Source of the DNA: Breznakibacter sp047600785
GTDB taxonomy: Bacteria > Bacteroidota > Bacteroidia > Bacteroidales > Marinilabiliaceae
Assembly: GCA_047600785.1 (NCBI GenBank)
Contig: JASGKH010000002.1
Coordinates: forward strand, 2,170,001 to 2,234,000
Direction: 5' to 3'
Length of the DNA: 64,000 nucleotides
Made by a program: the position numbers and the translations under genes. The notes below the pieces were generated by a model, which saw only the letters and a list, made by a program, of their open reading frames with translations, was not told where the DNA came from and searched no databases. Positions 27,701 through 35,320 of this stretch are shown here, piece after piece (position 1 is the stretch's first letter; every line of letters starts with the position of its first letter).

Positions 27701-27835
27701 TTTAACGTGGGGGTCATTTCTTTGTTTTCGTTATGTCTTTTGGCCATATTGATCGGATCGCGCAATATGCAACGCTCTCTACGGGAACGTTCATGGAGTC
27801 CCCATCCCGCAAAAAAACGAAAACCAGTCCATTAA
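24776..27835 (+). CDS. ABCG-like ABC transporter with large N-terminal extension
   Basis: The protein has 1019 residues. The first 130 or so are helical and TerB-like, and about 160-250 is beta-rich and may be FHA-like (weak). The ABC domain follows: Walker A GGSGSGKTT (Lys296), signature ISGGQRKRLNIA, Walker B ILFLDEPTSG (Asp420, Glu421), and an H-loop in INIHQPSSD. The membrane part (about 580-780) has around five to six segments, then a soluble region of about 220 residues and one last membrane segment near the C-terminus. ATPase-before-membrane order in one chain is ABCG type. Substrate is unknown. It starts 47 bases after the OmpA gene and may be in the same transcript, and its stop overlaps the end of the next, convergent kinase by four bases. 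Confidence 0.88.
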   Translation: MKDRSLSAIIDFFALISNNAQLSGPQLMANLVEVYLSVQFSKQSTEIYMTKFTQKAKEYADIRLKNEKKWDTFFYSEIEAQCYIITREVQASDRLLVLIYLMELSPYMTGATLRTNENATTPVPFFNKLADLLHFSETDFADCLSFVNETFSQIKGENQVLVVTDNKYLEIPEVKIEYHLHLRGQMIFLKINSVNTILYKVNGESRFEVNGHQIYKRRTNVLSKGALIQVDNYSTIYFNDIEKSLSTTMKSDPTVVLQARGIEYKFPNGKIGIHELGFSVKSGELMAIMGGSGSGKTTLMNVLIGFLKPTKGNVVLNNLDIHRHPNLVKGYIGYVPQDDALINDLTAYQNLFYNANLCLGHLDKEELTNKVDDLLKELGLYEIRNLKVGSPLEKVISGGQRKRLNIAMELIRDPKILFLDEPTSGLSSSDSENIMQLLKTSTFQGKLIIINIHQPSSDIFKLFDQLLFIDQDGYPVYFGRAAHVMSFLKKAMRYVDAHENECHTCGNLNPDDIFHFVQMRKIDQNGQEMPDRVFTPVRWHRSFLRLWYNYDTNEAMKKPLPHLNLNLPSYLKQFWTFNIRNLLTKLADRQYLAMSLLLPPLLALVLSVFSRHVDPTLWGQYVYGRNDNIPHFLLMSVIVALFVGMISSSEEIIKDRMVLKRESFLRLSFGAYVMAKILFLVTLSGIQMWSYLKISGIILQLPYYGMKLFPILWATACFANVLGLLMSSLFKSAAAVYVSIPFLLIPQILLSGGVINFEKINPAFSSPKYVPAVADAMVAKWSYEALTVDLFMENDYTALFYGTDKELNELAYLRNFLIPEIENVYYGHFTDQPVVATDLNTNKLLMNGLVQLWESKYLVSLGKFDPKTTGTGFADYIDNCRTILSNHYDKAQSIKDSLLSTFGSSMIDSIRMRNTNTKLSDLVTGSETFRKITIVDEQFVRKMSPIYYTSPHEIARSHIYAPTKNIAHRQLPTKWFNVGVISLFSLCLLAILIGSRNMQRSLRERSWSPHPAKKRKPVH

Positions 27836-30426
27836 ATCCTATACCTCGGCGGGTTTACCAATATCTTAACCAAATCCTCACGCATAATGGGTTTGGCCAT
27901 GTATTCGTTAAATCCAGCCTCCAAACATTTTTTACGGTCCTCGTTCATTACATAAGCAGTGTTGGCGACTACCGGAATTTGAGGATTGATACGTCGTATG
28001 GCCGACAGAACCTCAAACCCATCAATATCGGGCAATCGGATATCGCAGAACACCAATTCGATATTGGCCGATTCATAAAACGTCTCAATGGCCGTGATCC
28101 CATCGTATGCGTATAACACTTCCACCCCAAGCTGTTCCAGCAATGCCCTCATTAATTGCGAGTTTTCAAATGAATCTTCCACCAGCAATACTTTTTTTAT
28201 TTTTAGGGGCATTTGCTCCGGCAATGCCACATCGTGATCGAGATGCTTTTCACCTTCAACTGGCGATTGAATTTCTATCGGCATCATTTTCACTGGAATA
28301 TCGACCCAGAATGTGGTACCTTTGCCTTGCTCCGATTCAAAATCAATGCTTCCGTTTTGCAAAGCCACAAGGCCTTTTACAATGGTAAGGCCCAAACCAA
28401 TTCCTCCGTAAACTTCCCCCTCGGCATTGCCAAACGAAGTGAAAGGCAGGTAAATAGCGTCTTTCAATGATTGCTTGATTCCCATTCCCGTATCCTTGAT
28501 CCAAAAACGCATACTGGATTCGTCACAAACCAAACCAATTTCAACGGTACCGTTGACAGTAAATTTAATGGCATTCTCAACCAATTGGTTATAAGCCTTG
28601 AACACACACTCCTGGTCTAGCAATATTTTTCCGGCCCCTGCTTTTTCCATTCTAAAAGCCAAACCAATGTGGTTCTTCCCCGACCGAAACAATGCTTTTT
28701 GGGCCGAATCCATCATTTGTTCCTGAACGGAAGATATATTAACCCATTCCCTGTCCAATTCCACCTGGTTGGTCTCGAGTTGTGAAATCTCCATCATCGA
28801 ATTCAAAATGGTTAATAGCTGGTCGGTACTTTTTCTGATCAATTCGACAAAACGGCTTTGGTCTTCGGAAAGATGGTCCATTTCAAGCAAATCGAGAAAC
28901 CCCAGAATGCCATTCATGGGCGTACGCACCTCGTGCGAAAGATTGGAAAGGAATATGGTTTTGAGTTTATTACTTTCTTCGGCCTGTAAAATGTTACGTA
29001 TGAATTTTTGCTCTTGTTCTTTTGTCCGCGTAATGTCTTTTAGTACAACAACCACTGTGTCCGCTTCGTCGCCCTCTATTACGGGAACCAATGACAGGTT
29101 AAACCACCTATCAGGCTCTCTGAGCAACTGCAATTCAACCGATCGTTGGTTCTTTTGCCGGAACGTTTCCCCCACCAGCTCTCCCAAATGGAACAGGGTT
29201 GTTTTGGTATTCAAAACATCGAATAAGCTTTTGCCGTTTCTGGCCATTTCATTGCCAAGTAATCCAAGCATTACCGTGTTCGCGAATTTGCACTCGAAAC
29301 CGGCGTCCAGCAACATGACACCATTGCCAATATTTTCCAAAATATTTTGTGCCTGATTCAATTGCCGGTTCAATTGCACCACCGCAGAAATTTCTTCCGA
29401 TCTATCCACATAAATTGTCAGCCGATAATCTTTTGCTCCATATCTCAGATGTTGCGACAACAGCTCTAAATGCAGCAACCGTCCATCTTTTATATAAGTG
29501 GCACGGCGGACTTGCTGGCCATCGAACAAGAGATTGCGCTGGGGAACCGGCAACATACGCAATGCTTCATCCTCAACGTCTAAATTTAGATCTGCGGTTG
29601 TTATGTCATTGGGGGCAATATTGAAAAAAGACAGTGCTTTGGGGTTTGCTTCAACCATCTGTTCGTGTTGCGAACCGTCTGCGCCCATTTCATGCAATAC
29701 GGCCGGAAACGGGATGGAATTAAACATGGCCTGGAGTTTCTCGGATACAAGATTGCTATACGTATTGGCCAATTCAATTCTTTTCAGCAACGAATCGTGT
29801 TTATCCTTGTATATTTGGTTTAACTCGAGAAGTTCTTTTGATTCGGTCTTATCGGTGAAAAGGAGTAATAAAATACCCGATTTGTTTTCGGTACTTACCA
29901 ACTTACCCGTCACTTCGTACCAATTGTCCCCCACATGCAATTCCCCGACATAACTGCCATTGGCAAACGCACTTTTAACCACTTGAACCAACACATCGGA
30001 CCAAACGACGCGATGCTGAAAATCGGCCAAATTTGTTTTTCCAGGTTTGATAAGCGCATTCACATCCAATACCTGATCGGTACCCACATGAAACAACACG
30101 TTATAATCCCGATCAACGGCAATAACAGTGTCCCTTTTTTGGCTTTCAAACAACAATCCCAGTAAGTTGTTTTTCTCAAAAAGTTGCCGGGTCGTATCGA
30201 ACCGTTTTTTCATCTGACTGAAAATCAACCAATATAATAACAATGCAGTCGCAAATACAAATACCAAACCTTTTATTGTTTGGATCATATTGTGATTGGC
30301 TAAATCAAACGACAAGTGACTCTCTATATAATCTGATCCCAAAATCCAAAGGGTTCCGATTGCCGCATAAACAAATACGATGAGAAAAGGCGATCTCCAT
30401 TCCGACTTTAAATGATGATTTTGCAT
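27832..30426 (-). CDS. Membrane hybrid histidine kinase with three PAS domains
   Basis: This 864-residue kinase has two membrane segments near the N-terminus (about 13-32 and 50-70) with a short periplasmic loop between, then PAS-like domains at about 93-205, 240-345 and 360-475, HisKA with NLSHEVRTP (His498), HATPase with QLVENAIKF, DTGMGI and GGIGLGL, and a receiver with Asp795 in VFCDIRLPD and MAKPI. The short loop suggests it senses membrane or cytoplasmic signals rather than a large ligand. It is a single gene, divergent from ung, and converges on the transporter with a four-base overlap of stop regions. Its target is not visible. Confidence 0.9.
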   Translation of the reverse strand: MQNHHLKSEWRSPFLIVFVYAAIGTLWILGSDYIESHLSFDLANHNMIQTIKGLVFVFATALLLYWLIFSQMKKRFDTTRQLFEKNNLLGLLFESQKRDTVIAVDRDYNVLFHVGTDQVLDVNALIKPGKTNLADFQHRVVWSDVLVQVVKSAFANGSYVGELHVGDNWYEVTGKLVSTENKSGILLLLFTDKTESKELLELNQIYKDKHDSLLKRIELANTYSNLVSEKLQAMFNSIPFPAVLHEMGADGSQHEQMVEANPKALSFFNIAPNDITTADLNLDVEDEALRMLPVPQRNLLFDGQQVRRATYIKDGRLLHLELLSQHLRYGAKDYRLTIYVDRSEEISAVVQLNRQLNQAQNILENIGNGVMLLDAGFECKFANTVMLGLLGNEMARNGKSLFDVLNTKTTLFHLGELVGETFRQKNQRSVELQLLREPDRWFNLSLVPVIEGDEADTVVVVLKDITRTKEQEQKFIRNILQAEESNKLKTIFLSNLSHEVRTPMNGILGFLDLLEMDHLSEDQSRFVELIRKSTDQLLTILNSMMEISQLETNQVELDREWVNISSVQEQMMDSAQKALFRSGKNHIGLAFRMEKAGAGKILLDQECVFKAYNQLVENAIKFTVNGTVEIGLVCDESSMRFWIKDTGMGIKQSLKDAIYLPFTSFGNAEGEVYGGIGLGLTIVKGLVALQNGSIDFESEQGKGTTFWVDIPVKMMPIEIQSPVEGEKHLDHDVALPEQMPLKIKKVLLVEDSFENSQLMRALLEQLGVEVLYAYDGITAIETFYESANIELVFCDIRLPDIDGFEVLSAIRRINPQIPVVANTAYVMNEDRKKCLEAGFNEYMAKPIMREDLVKILVNPPRYRI

Positions 30427-30494
30427 AGCAGAAACAGCAATAATCTAACTCCAACAAATTATCTCAACTCTTAACAACGATATCCCACATAAAA

Positions 30495-30515
30495 CAACCC
30501 TTACCAATAGGGTTG
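30495..30515. promoter_or_regulatory. Inverted repeat between kinase and ung
   Basis: CAACCCT-TACCAAT-AGGGTTG has perfect 7-base arms and a 7-base spacer, in the divergent gap between the 864-residue kinase (start 30426) and ung (start 30659). Its place suggests an operator for one or both genes. There is no T-run, so it is unlikely to be a terminator. Confidence 0.35.
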
Positions 30516-30629
30516 GATGACATAAAGATATGATTTTAATACAGCCTGAACTCCATGATATGGTATTCAGCAAAAAAATACTGTTTGACAATAACACTCT
30601 ATTTACAAATTCGGTTTAGCTAAATTTGA

Positions 30630-30637
30630 TACTTTTG
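30630..30637 (+). promoter_or_regulatory. Candidate -7 box for ung
   Basis: TACTTTTG fits the Bacteroidota TAnnTTTG consensus and lies 21 bases before the ung ATG. I see no strong -33 TTTG at the right distance. Confidence 0.35.
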
Positions 30638-30658
30638 CAATTAACCAAAATTTTGCAC

Positions 30659-31321
30659 ATGGACGTAAGAATTGAACAGGGCTGGAAACAGTTATTGCAA
30701 CCCGAATTCGACAAAGAGTACTTCATCAAACTTACTGAATTTGTCCGTCAGGAATATCGTCAGCACCAGATATTCCCACCTGCCTCAAAAATCTTCAATG
30801 CATTTGATTTATGTCCTTTCGACAATGTCAGGATAGTGGTACTGGGCCAAGACCCTTACCATGATGTCAACCAGGCACATGGTCTGTGTTTTTCGGTAAA
30901 CGACGGGGTTAGACTTCCCCCATCACTGATAAATATCTACAGTGAAATAGAGTCGGACTTGGGTATTAAGCCTCCCCAAAGCGGCAATCTTGAACGTTGG
31001 GCCCGCCAAGGCGTATTATTGCTCAATGCCACGCTCACGGTACGGGCACATTTGGCCGGATCGCACCAAAACAGAGGCTGGGAACAATTTACCGACAGTG
31101 TGATTGCACGACTGGCCAACGCAAAAAGCAACTTGGTTTTTTTATTGTGGGGTTCATATGCCATTAAGAAATCGGCATTGATCGATGCAAGCAGGCACTG
31201 TGTGCTTACGTCGCCCCACCCATCCCCATTGTCGGCACACAGGGGATTTTTAGGCAACAAGCATTTCAGCAAAGCCAACGATTATTTAGTTTCAAAAGGT
31301 TTGGAGCCGATACAATGGTAG
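30659..31321 (+). CDS. ung: Uracil-DNA glycosylase, family 1
   Basis: This 220-residue enzyme removes uracil from DNA to start base-excision repair. It has the family-1 water-activating motif GQDPYHD (Asp65), the FSV and LLNATLTV parts of the uracil pocket, and the intercalation-loop motif HPSPLSAHRGF (His187). Length and motifs are those of full-size Ung. I chose the ATG at 30659 because the family begins near there; the frame extends 11 codons upstream to a weaker start. It stands alone between a divergent kinase and the YciO-family gene, 253 bases downstream. Confidence 0.97.
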   Translation: MDVRIEQGWKQLLQPEFDKEYFIKLTEFVRQEYRQHQIFPPASKIFNAFDLCPFDNVRIVVLGQDPYHDVNQAHGLCFSVNDGVRLPPSLINIYSEIESDLGIKPPQSGNLERWARQGVLLLNATLTVRAHLAGSHQNRGWEQFTDSVIARLANAKSNLVFLLWGSYAIKKSALIDASRHCVLTSPHPSPLSAHRGFLGNKHFSKANDYLVSKGLEPIQW

Positions 31322-31422
31322 GTTCTTTGTATAAAAAATATATTATTGCCCGAATCAGTTTCCTTCACGCCTGTCCCAAACCCAATAAGTTTTATCCCAA
31401 CCCCTGTCTAAATTATGTATCG

Positions 31423-31450
31423 GGCAACCTTTCGATAATCTTTGGTTGCC
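31423..31450. repeat. Inverted repeat downstream of ung
   Basis: GGCAACC and GGTTGCC arms (7 bp) flank a 14-base loop, about 100 bases after the ung stop. There is no T-run behind it, so it is not a standard terminator. The rest of the 31322-31574 gap shows nothing I can name. Confidence 0.3.
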
Positions 31451-31574
31451 GGAACAGGTACCACAACTAAAAATCAATTTTTTATAGCATTTTATCCATC
31501 CGTCCTGTCATTAAAGATCTTACTTTTGGTTCTAATTAGCCTGATTTGATAGCACTTAAGCCAATTCAACTGAT

Positions 31575-32189
31575 ATGATGATAAAAATTTATCCCGAGAA
31601 CCCAAATCCACGTGCCGTCAACCAAGCGGTTGAAGTACTTGCCAAGGGTGGTTTGCTGATTTATCCCACCGACACGGTGTACGGTTTGGGATGCGACATA
31701 AACAATGCCAAAGCCGTTGAAACCGTGTGCCGCTTAAAAAACATCAATCTGAAAAAAGACCACCTGTCATTTATTTGCCATGATCTCAGCCATTTATCGG
31801 ATTACACCAAGCCCATTGACAACAGCACGTTCAAGTTGATGAAGCGACACCTGCCAGGTCCGTTTACTTTTGTTCTGGAAGCCAACAACAATGTTCCCAA
31901 ACTCTTTAAAAACAATAAAAAAACGGTGGGGATAAGAGTCCCCGACAACAATATAATACGTGAAATCGTGACCCAGCTGGGCAACCCCGTACTATCGACT
32001 TCTATTTACGATGAGGACGAGATCATCGAATATACCACGGACCCTGAACTTATTCATGAAAAATGGGGCGAAAGAGTTGATTTGGTCATTGACGGCGGTT
32101 ACGGCGGCAATATTGCATCGACCGTGGTAGATTGCACCTCCAATGATTATCTTATCATCCGTCAAGGCAAAGGGGAACTGGAGCTTTGA
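31575..32189 (+). CDS. YciO/YrdC/Sua5-family protein, L-threonylcarbamoyladenylate synthase-like
   Basis: The 204-residue protein has the YrdC fold: YPTDTVYGLGCD near residue 30, a basic segment with KKDHLSFICHDL, LPGPFTFVLEA, VGIRVPDNNI and ending in IIRQGKGE. The family makes the threonylcarbamoyl-AMP used for t6A modification of tRNAs that read ANN codons. The spacing and motifs (CRLKNINLKKDH in place of the KxR-type motif of canonical TsaC) are closer to the YciO subgroup, whose role is less certain. Start codons ATG-ATG at 31575 and 31578 are both possible. It ends seven bases from the convergent trkH stop. Confidence 0.88.
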   Translation: MMIKIYPENPNPRAVNQAVEVLAKGGLLIYPTDTVYGLGCDINNAKAVETVCRLKNINLKKDHLSFICHDLSHLSDYTKPIDNSTFKLMKRHLPGPFTFVLEANNNVPKLFKNNKKTVGIRVPDNNIIREIVTQLGNPVLSTSIYDEDEIIEYTTDPELIHEKWGERVDLVIDGGYGGNIASTVVDCTSNDYLIIRQGKGELEL

Positions 32190-32196
32190 GCTCCTA

Positions 32197-33645
32197 TCAG
32201 GTTTTCCAGAATTGGGGCGAAAATAATATGATAACCGTAAACAACTCCAATCGGCCAATCAACATCAAAAAAGACAAAAACCATTTGCCAAACGCAGGAA
32301 CTTCACTAAAATTGAATGCAGGACCTAAACCGTTAAGTCCGGGCCCGATATTTCCCATTGCGGTGGCCGCAGCACCTAACGATGTTTGCACGTCATATCC
32401 CATCAGCGACATCACGATCATCCCCAACCCAACAAATAAAAGGTATATTACCACAAAAGCCAATACATTGAACACGATCGATTGAGGTACTGCGCGCCCA
32501 TTGAACCTCACCGGGATGACGGCATTGGGATGGATCATCCGTCTCATCTCATAACCACTGTTTTTTAACAACAAGTATACACGTGCCATTTTTATCCCTC
32601 CTCCGGTCGAACCGGCCGAACCACCAAAAAACATCAACATAAAAACCAATCCAACCAAAAAAGCTGGCCATATCATATAGTCCTCTGTTGCAAAACCTGT
32701 TGATGTGACAATGGACACAACTTGAAACAAAGCGGTCCGAAAAGCACTTTCAACGGAGTGGTTCAGATCGGAAAAAAATAATCCCAGTGCAACAATCGAC
32801 GAGAATAACAACACAACCAATCCGTAAAATTTAAACTCATCGTTGTTCAGCTTGCCAACCTTGCCGTTAACCACTGCAAACAAAATGGCAAAGTTGGCTC
32901 CTGCCAAAAACATAAAGAAGGTGATCACATATTGCAGATAAGCAGAATCCCAGTGCGCCACACTAGCCTGTTTGGTGCTGTAACCTCCCGACGCCATGGT
33001 AGTGAACGAGTGGCAAATGGCATCAAAAAAAGACATCCCTCCAAACATCAGGAATAGGGTTTGGACAAGAGTAAAGCCCACGTACAGCAACCACAGCCTT
33101 TTGGCGGTGTCCTTAATTCTAGGCTGTAATTTATCATATGTCAGACCAGGGACTTCTGCTTCGTAAAGCTGCATTCCCCCAACGCCAAGAAATGGAAGTA
33201 TGGCCAACGACAACACTATAATTCCCATCCCTCCCAACCACTGCACGATACTTCGCCAAAACAGAATTCCATGGGGCATCTCTTCAATATTGTTCAATAT
33301 GCTGCTGCCCGTGGTGGTAAAACCCGACATGGTCTCGAAAAACGCATCGGTAAACGAGGGAATGGCACCGCTAATGTAGAAAGGAAGTAATCCAAAAAAC
33401 GAAAAAACAACCCAAACCAATGCCACGACCAAATATCCTTCACGTTTTCCCATCCCCTTTTTTACATCACGGGTAAAATAAGCGATTCCTCCCCCCATCA
33501 GTAAACAAATAGCAGATGAAATCAGAAAAGCAAGAAAATCGTATTCTCCATAAAACAATGCAACCATGGTACTTAAAAACATAAAAATGCCTTCAATGAC
33601 CAAAAGAAGCCCCAATAACCTAACAACCAATCCAATATTAATCAT
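32197..33645 (-). CDS. trkH: TrkH-family potassium uptake membrane subunit
   Basis: This 482-residue membrane protein is the channel-like subunit of a Trk/Ktr potassium transporter. The four pore-loop glycine motifs can be read in order: TTTGSSIL, TMASGGYST, STGFATEDY and SAGSTGGGIK. About ten hydrophobic segments are present, starting at the N-terminus. It follows trkA on the same strand after 165 bases, so the pair is probably one functional unit and may be one transcript. The nearby YciO-family gene converges on it. Confidence 0.95.
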   Translation of the reverse strand: MINIGLVVRLLGLLLVIEGIFMFLSTMVALFYGEYDFLAFLISSAICLLMGGGIAYFTRDVKKGMGKREGYLVVALVWVVFSFFGLLPFYISGAIPSFTDAFFETMSGFTTTGSSILNNIEEMPHGILFWRSIVQWLGGMGIIVLSLAILPFLGVGGMQLYEAEVPGLTYDKLQPRIKDTAKRLWLLYVGFTLVQTLFLMFGGMSFFDAICHSFTTMASGGYSTKQASVAHWDSAYLQYVITFFMFLAGANFAILFAVVNGKVGKLNNDEFKFYGLVVLLFSSIVALGLFFSDLNHSVESAFRTALFQVVSIVTSTGFATEDYMIWPAFLVGLVFMLMFFGGSAGSTGGGIKMARVYLLLKNSGYEMRRMIHPNAVIPVRFNGRAVPQSIVFNVLAFVVIYLLFVGLGMIVMSLMGYDVQTSLGAAATAMGNIGPGLNGLGPAFNFSEVPAFGKWFLSFLMLIGRLELFTVIILFSPQFWKT

Positions 33646-33772
33646 TCAAACTCCATGTATAAAATTGCACCTCCGAAAAACAACTGGGATATGATCCCTT
33701 GTTGCCCTTGCGAATGCAAAATAAATAAGCATTAACTATCCCAAAATAGAACAAGTTTTTTGGGGAAAAGGC

Positions 33773-33803
33773 CCCGATATGAAATCAAATCCCATGTATC
33801 GGG
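33773..33803 (-). repeat. Weak hairpin after trkA
   Basis: CCCGATA and TATCGGG arms (7 bp, 17-base loop) lie eight bases beyond the trkA stop in the trkA-trkH gap. No T-run follows on the minus strand, so it may reduce rather than end transcription into trkH, or mean nothing. Confidence 0.25.
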
Positions 33804-33810
33804 ATCGTAA

Positions 33811-35154
33811 TCAACGAATGAACATCTTTTCAATTTTACTCACCGCAGAAGGAAGAGCAAACACCACCACCCGGTCGTCGGGCAAAATAATCGTATCGCC
33901 GGTAGGAATAATGGCTTGATCGCCACGGATAATACCGCCAACGTTTACATCATTGGGAATATTAAGGTGGCGCAACGGCTCCTTGGTCGCTTTCGATCCG
34001 GGCTGTGCGATCAGTTCGATCACTTCCCCCTGGGTCGCGGTCAAACATTTGACATTCGATACATTGGCCCGCAATGTATAACGATAAATATGGCTGGCCG
34101 CAATGAGCTTTTTGTTGACAAGTGTCCCAATGCCTATGTTTTCGGCCAAAGCAATGTAATCCATGTTCTCGACCTCGGCCACAGTCTTTTTCACTCCCAT
34201 TTTTTTTGCCAACTGACATGCAAGAATGTTCACCTCACTATTCGCAGTTACCGCAACAAATGCATCCATTTTCTGGATTCCCTCGTCACACAAAAGTTCC
34301 AGATTACGCCCATCTCCGTTAATGACCAAAGTATGTTCAAGAAAATCGGCCAATTTGCTGCTCTTCTCCTTTTGTATTTCGATTAACTTAACATTATAGT
34401 TCTCTTCGATTTCTTTGGCCACTTTTTTCCCGATGCGACTACCCCCCAATATCATTACATTTCGCACATCGAATTGCTTTTTTCCTGCATCGTCGAGGAC
34501 TTGGGATAGCCCGCTTTGCGTGGTAATGAAATAAGCCAAATCGTCATGCAGGAATATTTCTTGTCCATGGGGAATAATGGTTTCTCCGCCACGGTGTATG
34601 GCAACCGTATTATATTCACGCGTCGCGTGCATCTGGGCCGCCTCGGCCATGTTTCTCCCGGTCAGTGGCGATGTGCTCCTGAGCTTAAGCCCGACCAAAA
34701 GCAGCTTGCCGTCAGAAAACTCGAACATCTGGCGGATACCCACCAGCTTCAACGAAACTACAATTTCACTGGCCGCAAGTTGCTCGGGATAAATCAGTTC
34801 ATCGATACCCGATTGTTTAAAAAATTCTTTGTTCTCGGGAAGCAAATACTCATGGTTATTCACCCTTGCCACTGTTTTTTTGGCGCCTAGTTTTTTTGCC
34901 AAAATTGCGGCTAAGATACTCATGTCCTGATAAGGAGGTACCGCAATGAAAAGATCGCACATCCGGACGTTGGCCTCCCGTAAATCTTCGAGCGAGGTCA
35001 TACTCCCCACAACGGTCATCAAATCAAAATGGGAGTCGATTTGTTTGAGTTTATCCTCTTCCTCATCCATCAATATCACATCATGGCTGGCATTGCAAAG
35101 CATTTTGGCCAAATGCGTACCTACTTCACCGGCACCGGCAATCAAAATTCTCAT
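33811..35154 (-). CDS. trkA: TrkA, NAD-binding regulator of potassium uptake
   Basis: The 447-residue cytoplasmic protein has two RCK halves, each a Rossmann fold (first GAGEVGTHLA near the start, second LGGSRIGKKVAKEI near residue 235) and a TrkA-C ligand-binding part (about 145-220 and 365-447). It binds nucleotide and gates the TrkH pore. The full-length double form is standard for the family. It is the first gene of the trkA-trkH pair, and a candidate promoter lies upstream at 35199-35228. Confidence 0.96.
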   Translation of the reverse strand: MRILIAGAGEVGTHLAKMLCNASHDVILMDEEEDKLKQIDSHFDLMTVVGSMTSLEDLREANVRMCDLFIAVPPYQDMSILAAILAKKLGAKKTVARVNNHEYLLPENKEFFKQSGIDELIYPEQLAASEIVVSLKLVGIRQMFEFSDGKLLLVGLKLRSTSPLTGRNMAEAAQMHATREYNTVAIHRGGETIIPHGQEIFLHDDLAYFITTQSGLSQVLDDAGKKQFDVRNVMILGGSRIGKKVAKEIEENYNVKLIEIQKEKSSKLADFLEHTLVINGDGRNLELLCDEGIQKMDAFVAVTANSEVNILACQLAKKMGVKKTVAEVENMDYIALAENIGIGTLVNKKLIAASHIYRYTLRANVSNVKCLTATQGEVIELIAQPGSKATKEPLRHLNIPNDVNVGGIIRGDQAIIPTGDTIILPDDRVVVFALPSAVSKIEKMFIR

Positions 35155-35198
35155 CGTTCAGATAAAGTTGTTTAGTCAATAGCCTTAAAAACAGGGCA

Positions 35199-35228
35199 CA
35201 AAGTAAAGCGATTTCATTGTGAAACCAA
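35199..35228 (-). promoter_or_regulatory. Candidate trkA promoter
   Basis: On the minus strand TTGG (35228-35225) and TTACTTTG (35206-35199) are separated by 18 bases, near the TTTG/TAnnTTTG pattern of Bacteroidota sigma-ABfr promoters. The -7 box has one mismatch. Confidence 0.35.
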
Positions 35229-35320
35229 GCCGACCGAGTTTATTTAACCGCTATCAAATAAAAAATGTTCTGCTGTACTGGTTTGCCACCACGATATTGT
35301 AGAAAAGACCGGACCTGACA

